Below are positions 9,334-18,090 of a stretch of DNA of 64,000 nucleotides, piece by piece. Position 1 is the stretch's first letter. Each line of letters begins with the position of its first letter. The notes beneath the pieces are model-generated. The model was not told where the DNA came from, searched no databases, and worked only from the letters and a program-made list of their open reading frames with translations. A program made the translations under genes and the position numbers. This DNA comes from Mycolicibacterium poriferae (GTDB taxonomy: Bacteria; Actinomycetota; Actinomycetes; Mycobacteriales; Mycobacteriaceae), in contig NZ_AP022570.1 of the NCBI RefSeq assembly GCF_010728325.1, positions 2,356,001-2,420,000 on the forward strand, read 5' to 3'.

Positions 9334-9660
9334 CCACCGACAAAAACGGGTGCCGGCTGAGGGGTGTGGTGCTCTGGCAGGTCAGAGCTCTGACAGCGGT
9401 GCGTGATGTCTTTTGAGGGCCTGACCGATGAGGCGAGCCTCTGGCGAGAGGCGATGTCGACTGCGCGCCGCCGGTCTGGTGCGGTGTGGGACACGAACGC
9501 GACCGCGCACGCGCCGCCCGCACGTCGCCGCACATCACCGGTGCGACGTCACCCTCACTCTGGGTGAGCGGCGAGACTGCGCGCGTTGGATCGCCTTCTC
9601 ACTTCTAGCGACCACGCGGCGCGTCCAATCACCTTGGTTCAGGCGACCAAACAGCTGAGG
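9330..9660. other. Intergenic region without a supported gene
   Basis: About 330 bp between the HNH gene start and the 3' end of the aminotransferase gene. Apart from the SOS box at its left edge, no RNA gene, strong hairpin or credible reading frame was seen. It should contain the promoter of the leftward HNH gene. Confidence 0.5.
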
Positions 9661-11040
9661 TCACACCGCGTGCTCGTCGGCGACGCTGAGGGCCGTGTCG
9701 AGGATGCGCAACCCCTCGGCCACCTCGTCGTCGGTCACGTTGCACGGCGGCACCGCGTGGATGCGGTTGAAGTTCGCGAACGGCAACAGCCCACCGGACT
9801 TGCACGCGGCCAGCACCGCGGCCATGGCCGGGCTGGAACCGCCGTACGGCGCCAAGGGTTCACGCGTCTTCTGATCCGCCACCAGCTCGATCGCCCAGAA
9901 CACCCCGAGGCCGCGGACCTCACCGACGCTGCGATGCCGCGCGGCGAGCTCGCGCAGACCGGGCCCGAGCACGTCCTTGCCGATGCGGGCGGCATTCTCC
10001 ACCATGCCTTCGTCTTCCATCGCGGTGATGGTGGCGACGGCACAGGCGGTCGCCAGCGGGTGGCCGGAGTAGGTCAGCCCGCCCGGATACGCCCGGTCGG
10101 CGAACGTCGAGTAGATGGCCTCGTTGATGGCGACCCCGCCGAGCGGGATATAGCCGGACGTCACGCCCTTGGCGAAGGTGATCAGATCGGGCACCACGTC
10201 GAAGTTGTCGATCGCGAACCACTTTCCGGTGCGGCCGAATCCGGCCATCACCTCGTCGGCGATGAACACGATGCCGTAGCGGTCGCAGATCTCGCGCACA
10301 CCGGCCAGGTAGCCGGGCGGGGGCACCATGATGCCCGCGGTGCCCGGCACCGACTCCAGGATGATGGCCGCGAACGAGTCCGGGCCTTCCATCTGGATCA
10401 GCCGGTCGAGATGCTCGAGCGCGCGCTGGGTCTCCTGCTGCTCGTTCTCGGAGTGGAAGGTCGACCGGTACAGGAACGGTCCGTTGAAGTGCACCACCCC
10501 GGAGCTGGCGTAGTCGTTGGGCCAGCGCCGCGGGTCGCCTGTCAGGTTGATCGCGGTGTCGGTGCCGCCGTGGTAGGACCGGTATCGCGAGAGCACCTTG
10601 TAGCGGCCGGTGTGCAAGCGCGCCATGCGCACCGCGTGCTCGACGGCGTCGGCGCCGCCGTTGGTGAAGAAGATCCGGTTCAGGTCACCCGGGGTGCGTT
10701 CGGCGACCAGGCGCGCCGCCTCGGACCGCGCGTCGTTCACATGCTGCGGTGCGATCGTGCACAGCTTGGCGGCCTGTTCGGCAATGGCGGCAACGACTTT
10801 CGGATGCTGGTGACCGATGTTGGTGTTCACCAGCTGCGAGGAGAAGTCGAGCAGCCTGTTGCCGTCACCGTCCCAGAGATAGGAACCCTGGGCGGCGAGC
10901 ACGGTCATCGGCTTGATCTGTGCCTGCGCCGACCACGAATGGAAGACGTGCTTACGGTCCAACTCGTAGGCGCGCTGTCCGCGCGCGATCGCGGTGTCGA
11001 GGTCCTCGCCGGTGGGCAGAGCTTCGAAGGTGGTTGTCAC
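9661..11040 (-). CDS. Class III (omega) aminotransferase
   Basis: A 459-residue PLP-dependent transaminase of the subgroup-II/omega type. The cofactor lysine is K291 in FAKGVTSGYIPLGG, preceded by the pyridine-nitrogen aspartate in IADEVMAGFGRTG and by the phosphate-binding TNGGADAVEHAVRMAR. The GTG at 11040 gives the usual family N-terminus; upstream codons to 11232 are arginine-rich and unlikely. It is 100 bp downstream of mmsA on the same strand. Next to a malonate/methylmalonate semialdehyde dehydrogenase it most likely deaminates beta-alanine or a beta-amino acid to the semialdehyde; the substrate is inferred from context only. Confidence 0.9.
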   Translation of the reverse strand: MTTTFEALPTGEDLDTAIARGQRAYELDRKHVFHSWSAQAQIKPMTVLAAQGSYLWDGDGNRLLDFSSQLVNTNIGHQHPKVVAAIAEQAAKLCTIAPQHVNDARSEAARLVAERTPGDLNRIFFTNGGADAVEHAVRMARLHTGRYKVLSRYRSYHGGTDTAINLTGDPRRWPNDYASSGVVHFNGPFLYRSTFHSENEQQETQRALEHLDRLIQMEGPDSFAAIILESVPGTAGIMVPPPGYLAGVREICDRYGIVFIADEVMAGFGRTGKWFAIDNFDVVPDLITFAKGVTSGYIPLGGVAINEAIYSTFADRAYPGGLTYSGHPLATACAVATITAMEDEGMVENAARIGKDVLGPGLRELAARHRSVGEVRGLGVFWAIELVADQKTREPLAPYGGSSPAMAAVLAACKSGGLLPFANFNRIHAVPPCNVTDDEVAEGLRILDTALSVADEHAV

Positions 11041-11140
11041 AGCGGGGGTTCCGTTTCGTTCGTGCCGGGCGAGCGCGCGCTCGATGCCACAGATTATGGC
11101 GTGTCGGTGTGCAGACGCGCGCGCTCGCGGTGCAAGGGGG

Positions 11141-12634
11141 TCAGTTGGTGGGGAAGCCGAGGTTGAGCCCGCCGTGCGAAGGGTCGAGCCAGCGGGTGGT
11201 GATGGCTTTCTGGCGGGTGAAGAACTGCACACCGTCCATGCCGTGGGCGTGGCTGTCGCCGAACAGGGAGTTCTTCCATCCGCCGAAGCTGTAGTAGGCC
11301 ATCGGGACGGGGATGGGGACGTTGATGCCGACCATGCCGACCTGCACCTCGTTCTGGAACCGCCGCGCCGCGCCGCCGTCGTTGGTGAAGATGGCGGTGC
11401 CGTTGCCGTAGGGGTTGGTGTTGATCAGATCCAGGGCCTCGTCGTAGGTGTCGACGCGCACCACCGACAGGACGGGGCCGAAGATCTCGTCGGTGTAGAC
11501 GCTCATGGCCGGAGTGACGTTGTCGAGCAGGGTGGGCCCGAGCCAGAAGCCGTCCTGGCCGCCGTCGGGGGTCACCTGACGGCCGTCGACGACGACCTTG
11601 GCGCCGTCGGCCTCGCCGGCGTCGATGTAGGAGGCGACCTTGTCGCGGTGGGCTTGGGTGACCAGCGGGCCCATGTCGGAGTCTTTGGTGCCGTCGCCGG
11701 TCTTGATGGTGGCGGCGCGTTCGGCGATCTTGGCGACCAGGTCGTCGGCGATCGGTCCGACCGCGACCGCGGCAGAGATGGCCATGCAGCGTTCGCCCGC
11801 GGAACCGAACCCGGCGTTGACCATGGCATCGGCGGCCAGATCGAGGTCGGCGTCAGGCAGGATGACGGCGTGGTTCTTGGCTCCACCGAGGGCCTGGACG
11901 CGCTTGCCGGCCGCGGTGCCGGTGGAGTAGACGTACTGGGCGATCGGCGTGGAGCCGACGAACGACACCGACTTGACCGTCGGGTTGGTCAGCAGTTCGT
12001 CGACGGCGGTCTTGTCGCCCTGCAGGACGTTGAACACCCCGGCAGGCAGACCGGCTTCCTTCCACAGCTCCGCCAGCCACAACGCGGCCGACGGGTCCTT
12101 TTCCGAGGGCTTGAGCACGACGGTGTTGCCGCAGGCGATGGCCAGGGGGAAGAACCACATCGGCACCATCGCCGGGAAGTTGAACGGGGAGATGATCCCG
12201 ACCACGCCCAGGGGTTGGCGGATGGAGTGCACGTCGATGTTGGTGGAGGCGTTTTCGGTGTAGCCGCCCTTGAGTAGATGCGGGATGCCGCAGGCGAACT
12301 CGACGACTTCCTGGCCGCGCGAAACCTCGCCGAGGGCGTCGGAGAGCACCTTGCCGTGTTCGGCGGTGATGATCGCGGCCAGTTCGTCTTTGCGCTCGTT
12401 GAGCAGTTCACGGAAGCGGAACAGCACCGCGGTGCGCTTGGCCAGCGAGGTGTCGCGCCAGTCCGGGAACGCCGCGGCGGCGGCGTCGATGACCGCGCGC
12501 GCATCCTCGACGCTGGCCAGCGCCACCTGCCCGGTCACCTCACCGGTGGCCGGGTTCGTCACCGGCGCGGTGCCACCCGAGGACCCGGTGACCACCTCGT
12601 TGTCGACCCAATGGGAAATCACCTGGGGAGCCAC
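11141..12634 (-). CDS. mmsA: CoA-acylating methylmalonate-semialdehyde dehydrogenase
   Basis: A 497-residue aldehyde dehydrogenase of the MmsA type, which turns malonate or methylmalonate semialdehyde into acetyl- or propionyl-CoA with NAD+ and CoA and releases CO2. Seen: FNFPAMVPMWFFP (the CoA-dependent subgroup signature), the NAD-binding VGSTPIAQYVY, the catalytic C283 in GSAGERCMAI, and the final IPVPMAYYSFGGWKNSLFGD. GTG 12634 is preferred over GTG 12643 because AGGAAGG lies eight bases before it. Divergent from pucR with a 113-bp shared promoter region, so PucR control is likely. Ends 100 bp before the aminotransferase. Confidence 0.94.
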   Translation of the reverse strand: MAPQVISHWVDNEVVTGSSGGTAPVTNPATGEVTGQVALASVEDARAVIDAAAAAFPDWRDTSLAKRTAVLFRFRELLNERKDELAAIITAEHGKVLSDALGEVSRGQEVVEFACGIPHLLKGGYTENASTNIDVHSIRQPLGVVGIISPFNFPAMVPMWFFPLAIACGNTVVLKPSEKDPSAALWLAELWKEAGLPAGVFNVLQGDKTAVDELLTNPTVKSVSFVGSTPIAQYVYSTGTAAGKRVQALGGAKNHAVILPDADLDLAADAMVNAGFGSAGERCMAISAAVAVGPIADDLVAKIAERAATIKTGDGTKDSDMGPLVTQAHRDKVASYIDAGEADGAKVVVDGRQVTPDGGQDGFWLGPTLLDNVTPAMSVYTDEIFGPVLSVVRVDTYDEALDLINTNPYGNGTAIFTNDGGAARRFQNEVQVGMVGINVPIPVPMAYYSFGGWKNSLFGDSHAHGMDGVQFFTRQKAITTRWLDPSHGGLNLGFPTN

Positions 12635-12747
12635 GGCGCACACCTTCCTGTCGTCTACTCGGACTTTGCCTCCATCATGACGCCTTCCCAGCGGCCTCGA
12701 CGGTGACAAATTGCTTCGCTTCCGGGCCGAACATTTACACTGTGTCA

Positions 12748-14349
12748 ATGCCGTTGACCGTGGCCGAGGTGGTCGCGCTGCCGGTCGTGCAGCGTGGCAA
12801 CCCCGAGGTGCTGAGCCGATGCCGCTGGCACGAGCCGATTCGCTGGGTGCACGTCAGCGATCTGGCCGATCTGTCCACGCTCCTGCAGGGCGGTGAGCTC
12901 GTGCTGACCACCGGCGTCGCCCTCGCCCGCGAGCCACGGACGTACCTGAGCGGACTGGCCGAAGCCGGCGCCGTCGGGGTGATCGTCGAGGTCGGCACGG
13001 AAGTCTCCACACTGCCCAGCCAGACCGGTGCCACCGCCGAGGAACTCGGGCTTGCGCTGGTCGTGCTGCATCGGCGGGTCAGGTTCGTCGAGGTCACCGA
13101 GGCCGTGCACCGCAAGCTCGTGGCCGAGCAGTACGACGAGGTCGCCTTCGACCGCCGGGTGCACGAGACGTTCACCGAGCTGAGCATGAAACGGGCGTCG
13201 ATCAACGGCATCGTCGACGCCGCGGCGCGCATGCTCGCCGAGCCGGTGGTGCTCGAAGACCTCTCGCATCAAGCGATCGCGGCGTCGGCGACGATCCCCG
13301 CCGACCTGCTCGACGACTGGGAGCGCCGGTCGCGGCGCAGCCCGGCAGGCGCACATGCCGAACCCTGGGCGGTCACCGGTGTGGGCCCGCGATCGCAGGA
13401 GTGGGGCCGGCTTGTCGTGCCCCGGGCGCCGAGCGAACCGACGCGGGCGCGGATGGTGCTCGAACGAGCCGCCGCCGCGCTGGCCATGCACCGGATGATC
13501 GAGCAGGACAGAACGGGATTGCAGCACCAGGCCCAGAGCGGGCTGATCGACGATGTCCTGCGCGGCCGGATCACCGACGAACGGGATGTCGCGGCTCGTG
13601 CCCAGGCGCTCGGCCTGCGCCGGGCGGCCGGCTATGTGCCCGTGACGGTCCGGGCGGCCCGGCCCCGCATGCCGACCGATCCGGTCGCCGATCATCGAAG
13701 GAACATCGCGCTGCTGGACACGGTCGCGCACACGGTCAACGCCGGTGGCCATTCGGCCCTGTTCTCCCTGCAGGGCGACGGCGAAGTGGGAGCCGTTCTG
13801 GCACTGAAGGATTCCCGCGGGCACGGCGCGGAGAAGGCGTTCACGAAACTCGGTGTCACGCTGCGTGAGGAGGTGCGTCGCGTCGACGGATCCGAGTCCG
13901 TGCTGGCGGTGGGGTCGCCCGCCGAGCAGGTCACCGACGCTGTCGCTGCGCTCGCCGAGTCCGCTCACGTTGCCGAGGTCGCGCTGGCGATGCCGACCGG
14001 CGGACGGGCGTACTTCCGCGCGTCCGACGTCCGGCTGCGTGGGCTGGTGACGTTGTTGCGTGAGGACGATCGGCTGCAGCGCTTTGCCGAAACCGAGCTG
14101 AAAGCCGTGTTGGACAACGACTCCGAGGCGACGCCCGACCACCTCACCGTGCTGCGCGAGTACCTGCGGCTGGCCGGGAACAAGGCGGCACTCGCCGAGC
14201 GCCTGCACATGAGCAGGCCTGCGCTCTACAAGCGTCTCGCGGCCATCCGCACCGCACTCGGAGTTGATCTCGACGACGGTGAGTCGATGACGTCATTGCA
14301 CGTCGCGCTGATGATCCTCGACGCGCGCGGTGTCGGGGCCCGACGCTGA
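12748..14349 (+). CDS. PucR-family transcriptional regulator
   Basis: A 533-residue regulator. The N-terminal PucR domain (about 1-125) begins MPLTVAEVVALP and holds RWVHVSDLADLSTLLQGGELVLTTG. The middle region resembles the CdaR GGDEF-like fold. The C-terminal HTH_30 domain includes YLRLAGNKAALAERLHMSRPALYKRL near residues 470-500. Such proteins usually activate neighbouring catabolic genes when the substrate is present. ATG 12748 is chosen because the domain starts there. It is divergent from mmsA; its 3' end overlaps the convergent permease gene by 57 bp. Confidence 0.9.
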   Translation: MPLTVAEVVALPVVQRGNPEVLSRCRWHEPIRWVHVSDLADLSTLLQGGELVLTTGVALAREPRTYLSGLAEAGAVGVIVEVGTEVSTLPSQTGATAEELGLALVVLHRRVRFVEVTEAVHRKLVAEQYDEVAFDRRVHETFTELSMKRASINGIVDAAARMLAEPVVLEDLSHQAIAASATIPADLLDDWERRSRRSPAGAHAEPWAVTGVGPRSQEWGRLVVPRAPSEPTRARMVLERAAAALAMHRMIEQDRTGLQHQAQSGLIDDVLRGRITDERDVAARAQALGLRRAAGYVPVTVRAARPRMPTDPVADHRRNIALLDTVAHTVNAGGHSALFSLQGDGEVGAVLALKDSRGHGAEKAFTKLGVTLREEVRRVDGSESVLAVGSPAEQVTDAVAALAESAHVAEVALAMPTGGRAYFRASDVRLRGLVTLLREDDRLQRFAETELKAVLDNDSEATPDHLTVLREYLRLAGNKAALAERLHMSRPALYKRLAAIRTALGVDLDDGESMTSLHVALMILDARGVGARR

Positions 14350-15783
14350 CAGGGGCTGCGACGGGCGCCAGGCCAGGAACCCGACGACCAAGCCGAGGAA
14401 CGGAATCGCCGCCAGGATCGCGCTCAGCGTCACGCTGCCGCCTGTGACCAGCGTGAAATTGGACAGCACCAGCCACAGACTGGCCAGCAGGCCCAGGACC
14501 GCCAGTGCCGGCGCGATGCGCGTCCTGAACACCCGGCCCGCGGCACGGTCAGGGTAGCGCAGGAAGAAGACCAGGACCGCGACCGAAGTGGTGAGCATGA
14601 GCGTCACCATGCCGACGGTGGCCACGCCGGCCATCGAGCCGAAGACGCCCACGAGCGGATCGATACCCAGCACAGCGAGCACGGCGACGATCACCGTGGC
14701 CGTGATGGTCTGCACGATCGAGGAGAAGGACGGCGCATCGTGGTCATCGTGCACCGCGCCCAGCCGCGCAGGCAGCAGCCCCTTGCGGGCCAGCACGAAC
14801 TGGTAGCGGGCGATGACGTTGTGAAAGGACAGCACGCAGGCGAACAGGCTGGTGAGCAGCAGGACGTTGACGACATCGCGCCCGAGGGAACCCATCGTGG
14901 CGCCGGTGGTGTCCAGCAGCATGTTGCCGTCACCGTCGAGGGTCTGCTGCGCGACGCCGGTGACCTGGTCCGGACCGATCGCAACGACGAAGGCCCACAC
15001 GGTGATCGCGTAGAACGCTCCGATGATCAGCACTGCGGCGTAGGTGGCGCGGGGAATGGTGCGCTCCGGGTCGCGCGCCTCGTCGCGGAACACCGCTGTC
15101 GCCTCGAAGCCGATGAAACCCGTCAGTGCGAACAGGATCGCGATACCGATGGTGCCCTGGCTGAACACGGCCGGATCGAACGACGCGAAGGTGACGCCGG
15201 CGGGACCGGGATCGGCGACCATCAGCACGTCGAGCAGCACCACGACGCCGATCTCGAGGGTCAGTGCGACCCCGAGAACCTTGGCGCTCAACTCGATGTG
15301 GCGGTAGCCGAGCACCGCCACGATCGCCAGGACCGCGAACGAGTAGACGGGCCAGGGAATCACCGGTCCGTTGTAGTGGGCGACGGTGTCGGAGATGGCC
15401 CAGCCGATGTAGCCGTAGATGCCGATCTGGATGGCGGTGTAGGCGATGAGTGCGACGACCGCGATGCCCTTGCCCATGCGCTGGCCCAGTCCGACGGTGA
15501 CATAGGAGAAGAACGCACCTGCCTCGGGAACGTGCGGGGTCATCGTCACGAATCCGACGCTGAAGACCAGCAGCACCAGCGCGGCGATGGCGAATCCGAC
15601 CGGTGCGCCTGCCCCGTTGCCGAGTCCCATGGCCAGCGGCATGTTGCCGCCGATGACCGTCAGCGGGGCGGCTGCCGCGACGACCATGAAGACGATGCCG
15701 ACCGGGCCCAGGTGGCCGCGCAGTTGCCGCCCCTGCGATGTGGACGAGGTCGTGGAGGGTGTCGCGGACGGGTTGGTGGTCAC
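14293..15783 (-). CDS. APC-family amino acid permease
   Basis: A 496-residue transporter with about twelve membrane segments. The first helix has the APC substrate-binding stretch VVAAAAPLTVIGGNMPLAMG and helix 6 reads ILFALTGFIGFEATAVFRDEARDP, typical of amino acid/polyamine/organocation permeases. The N-terminus is a short Ser/Thr-rich cytosolic lead. GTG 15783 overlaps the stop of the P1 peptidase gene as GTGA, so the two are translationally coupled. Likely imports amino acids or small peptides degraded by the neighbouring enzymes. The 3' end overlaps pucR on the other strand. Confidence 0.9.
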   Translation of the reverse strand: MTTNPSATPSTTSSTSQGRQLRGHLGPVGIVFMVVAAAAPLTVIGGNMPLAMGLGNGAGAPVGFAIAALVLLVFSVGFVTMTPHVPEAGAFFSYVTVGLGQRMGKGIAVVALIAYTAIQIGIYGYIGWAISDTVAHYNGPVIPWPVYSFAVLAIVAVLGYRHIELSAKVLGVALTLEIGVVVLLDVLMVADPGPAGVTFASFDPAVFSQGTIGIAILFALTGFIGFEATAVFRDEARDPERTIPRATYAAVLIIGAFYAITVWAFVVAIGPDQVTGVAQQTLDGDGNMLLDTTGATMGSLGRDVVNVLLLTSLFACVLSFHNVIARYQFVLARKGLLPARLGAVHDDHDAPSFSSIVQTITATVIVAVLAVLGIDPLVGVFGSMAGVATVGMVTLMLTTSVAVLVFFLRYPDRAAGRVFRTRIAPALAVLGLLASLWLVLSNFTLVTGGSVTLSAILAAIPFLGLVVGFLAWRPSQPLSASGPDTARVEDHQRDVQ

Positions 15784-16895
15784 GGGGTCTCCTGGGGTGG
15801 ACGGGGCGGGAGGGACAGGGCGCGGCGCAGCAGGTCGTGGTCGAGTGCGTGGACGGTGAAACCGTTGCGGCCGGTCATGGTGGTGGCGGCGACCAGCGCG
15901 TTGACGATGGCCTCCTCGGTGGCTTCGATCGTGAGGTCGAACAGCCGGGTCATCAGCTGCGGGGCGACCATGCGCAGCGGTACCTCCGGGCGCGCGACCG
16001 CGGTGTCCTCGTCCCACGCATACGGCGGGATGCCGCGGTTGCCGGTGGCGAACGCGAGCATCAGGTCGCCGCTGTACTGTTCGCCGGTGCCGCCGAGCCG
16101 GCCCACCGCCAGTGCGGCCCGCTGCGCCAGCCGTGTGCACTGGTGGGGGAGCAGCGGGGCGTCGGTGGCGACGACGACGATGATCGAGCCGGACCCGGGT
16201 TCGTAGCGGTCGGGCAGCTCGGGCAGCGGGATGTCGTCCCCGGTGATCAGCTCGCCGACGGCCACGCCGTTGATCCGAAGTCGTTCGCGCCGGCCGTGAT
16301 TGGCCTGCACCAGCACGCCCACGGTGTACCGGCCGGTGGCGGTGTCCGTCACGCGGGACGCGGTGCCGATGCCGCCCTTGAATCCATGGCAGATCATCCC
16401 GGTGCCGCCGCCGACGTTGCCCTCTGCCGGCGGTGCGGCGGTGGCGTGGTCGAGTGCGGCCCGTACATGGTCGGGACGCACGTGAAAGCCGTTGATGTCG
16501 TTGAGCAATCCGTCGTAGGTCTCTCCGACTGCGGGTAGGGACCAGTACAGTCCTTCGCCGCGCGCGCGAACCTGGGCTGCCACCAGCTCGTCGCGGACCA
16601 CCCCCACACTGTGGGTGTTCGTCAGCCCGATGGCGGTGGTCAGCTCGCCCGACTCCCGGACCCAGTCCAGGCCCGTCATCTCGCCGCTTCCGTTGAGGCG
16701 GTGCGAGCCCGCGAACACCGGCTCGGTCCAGATGTCGTCGTGCGGCACGACCACCGTCACGCCGGTGCGCACGGCGGTGCGTCCGTCCGCCTGCAGCGTG
16801 GTGTGTCCGACGCGTACGCCGGCGACGTCGGTGATGGCGTTGTCCGGTCCCGGGGGATGTTCCCCGATGACCACGCCGAGGTCTCTGGCCCGCAT
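15780..16895 (-). CDS. P1-family (DmpA/BapA) aminopeptidase
   Basis: A 371-residue Ntn-type hydrolase. DmpA and BapA enzymes self-cleave before a nucleophilic serine and remove N-terminal residues from small peptides, including beta-alanyl and D-alanyl ones. Here the cleavage site is Gly236-Ser237 in the sequence GSGSIIVVVATDAPL. The N-terminus reads RDLGVVIGEHPPGPDNAITDVAGVRVGHTT, a family hallmark, and GNVGGGTGMICHGFKGGIG is the substrate-pocket segment. ATG 16895 has GGAAA upstream and starts at the conserved block; a GTG at 16928 is the alternative. No signal peptide is seen. First gene of the leftward pair with the permease. Confidence 0.92.
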   Translation of the reverse strand: MRARDLGVVIGEHPPGPDNAITDVAGVRVGHTTLQADGRTAVRTGVTVVVPHDDIWTEPVFAGSHRLNGSGEMTGLDWVRESGELTTAIGLTNTHSVGVVRDELVAAQVRARGEGLYWSLPAVGETYDGLLNDINGFHVRPDHVRAALDHATAAPPAEGNVGGGTGMICHGFKGGIGTASRVTDTATGRYTVGVLVQANHGRRERLRINGVAVGELITGDDIPLPELPDRYEPGSGSIIVVVATDAPLLPHQCTRLAQRAALAVGRLGGTGEQYSGDLMLAFATGNRGIPPYAWDEDTAVARPEVPLRMVAPQLMTRLFDLTIEATEEAIVNALVAATTMTGRNGFTVHALDHDLLRRALSLPPRPPQETP

Positions 16896-17020
16896 CGCTA
16901 CCGCTCGTTTTCCGCTAGTTTTTTTCACGTTTGGAAAATAACTATGCGCCCGTGCGACCCAGCGCGCAACAGAACGGGCAAAATTGGATGGACCGCAGCA
17001 GGCGAGGGAGGTGATGCGGG

Positions 17021-17632
17021 ATGGGGCGACCGAACCGTCAGGCGGAGCGGCGCCGCGACATCATGGATGCCGCGATTGCCCTCATCGAGCGCCACGACCT
17101 TGCCACACTCAAGCTCGCCGACGTCGCGGCTGAACTCGGCCTGACCACCAATGCGGTGCGCTACTACTTCAAGGACATGACGCAGCTGCTGTCCGAGCTC
17201 GCGCTGCGCTCCGATGTCCGCTTCTTCGAGGACCGCCTGCGGCTCGGCGACGAGACGCATGATCCCGCGGCGCAACTCGCCATGACGATCGCCGCTGGTC
17301 TCCCCGCCGGACCGGAGGACGCGGAATGGCGTGCCATCTGGCGGGCAGTCCTGGCTGCGGGTTTCGAGCTGGATCGGCGGCGCGACGTGCAGGGCATCTA
17401 CCACCGGCAGGTCGGTCTCTACACCGAACTGCTGGAGCGCGGGGCCGCCGCCGGCGTATTCGAATTGCACAGTCCCGCAGCAGATATCGCGATGACGCTG
17501 ATGTCGATGGAGGACTATCTCGGTTACCGCATCGTCGCGCGCGACCCTCAGGTGGACCGGGCCACCGCGCTGCGCCTGATGCGCCAGTACGCAGAACTGG
17601 CCACCGGCACAGCACTACCCGCCACGGCCTGA
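17021..17632 (+). CDS. TetR/AcrR-family regulator
   Basis: A 203-residue TetR protein. The HTH lies at about residues 10-55 (IMDAAIALIERHDLATLKLADVAAELGLTTNAVRYYFKDMTQLL). The C-terminal region resembles BetI-type ligand domains. GGGAGG stands before the ATG. It is divergent from the P1 peptidase-permease pair with 125 bp between, so it probably controls that pair and itself. Confidence 0.9.
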   Translation: MGRPNRQAERRRDIMDAAIALIERHDLATLKLADVAAELGLTTNAVRYYFKDMTQLLSELALRSDVRFFEDRLRLGDETHDPAAQLAMTIAAGLPAGPEDAEWRAIWRAVLAAGFELDRRRDVQGIYHRQVGLYTELLERGAAAGVFELHSPAADIAMTLMSMEDYLGYRIVARDPQVDRATALRLMRQYAELATGTALPATA

Positions 17633-17748
17633 CGCGGGTTTAGAGCCGGCTCCAGCGGCAATATGGCTCCCGAATGTCCGCGTCGTGCTGCCGCCGCATG
17701 CCGGATGCGACGTAGGGTGACCGAAGCGTCGAAGCAGGGGAAGCGTTC

Positions 17749-18090
17749 GTGTTCGAGACCGTGGCGTGGGTGCTGGCGATCTGGGCGATCACCGTCGCCG
17801 TCGTTTACAGCGCCAACCGCGTGGTGTCCGGACCGCCCGCCCTGACCCGGCTGCCGTTCCAGTCCGGATGGTTACCCGAAGAGCATGCGCTGTCGCGATA
17901 TCACGCGCGCTGGTACGCCGCCACGTTGGTCTTTCTGGCCTTCGACGTGGAGATGTTGTTCATGTACCCCTGGGCCGTGGTCGTCGCCGAACTCGGCGTC
18001 TCGGCGATCGTCGAGATGTTCGTATTCCTCGCGGCCCTGTTCGTGGCCGTCGTGTGGGCATGGCGGGAGGGGGCGCTGCGATGGGCGTGA
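17749..18090 (+). CDS. nuoA: NuoA-like complex I membrane subunit
   Basis: A 113-residue protein with three membrane helices. The hallmark between helices reads SGWLPEEHALSRYHARWYAATLVFLAFDVEMLFMYPWAV, matching NuoA (R/K-F-x-V-x-F-L-F-D-x-E). GTG 17749 has AGGGG upstream. It opens an eight-gene operon that otherwise encodes only membrane subunits. The usual SGxxP motif that holds the quinone-site loop is changed from the standard NuoA ECG cysteine motif to QSG, so the quinone-linked cysteine is missing. Confidence 0.88.
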   Translation: MFETVAWVLAIWAITVAVVYSANRVVSGPPALTRLPFQSGWLPEEHALSRYHARWYAATLVFLAFDVEMLFMYPWAVVVAELGVSAIVEMFVFLAALFVAVVWAWREGALRWA

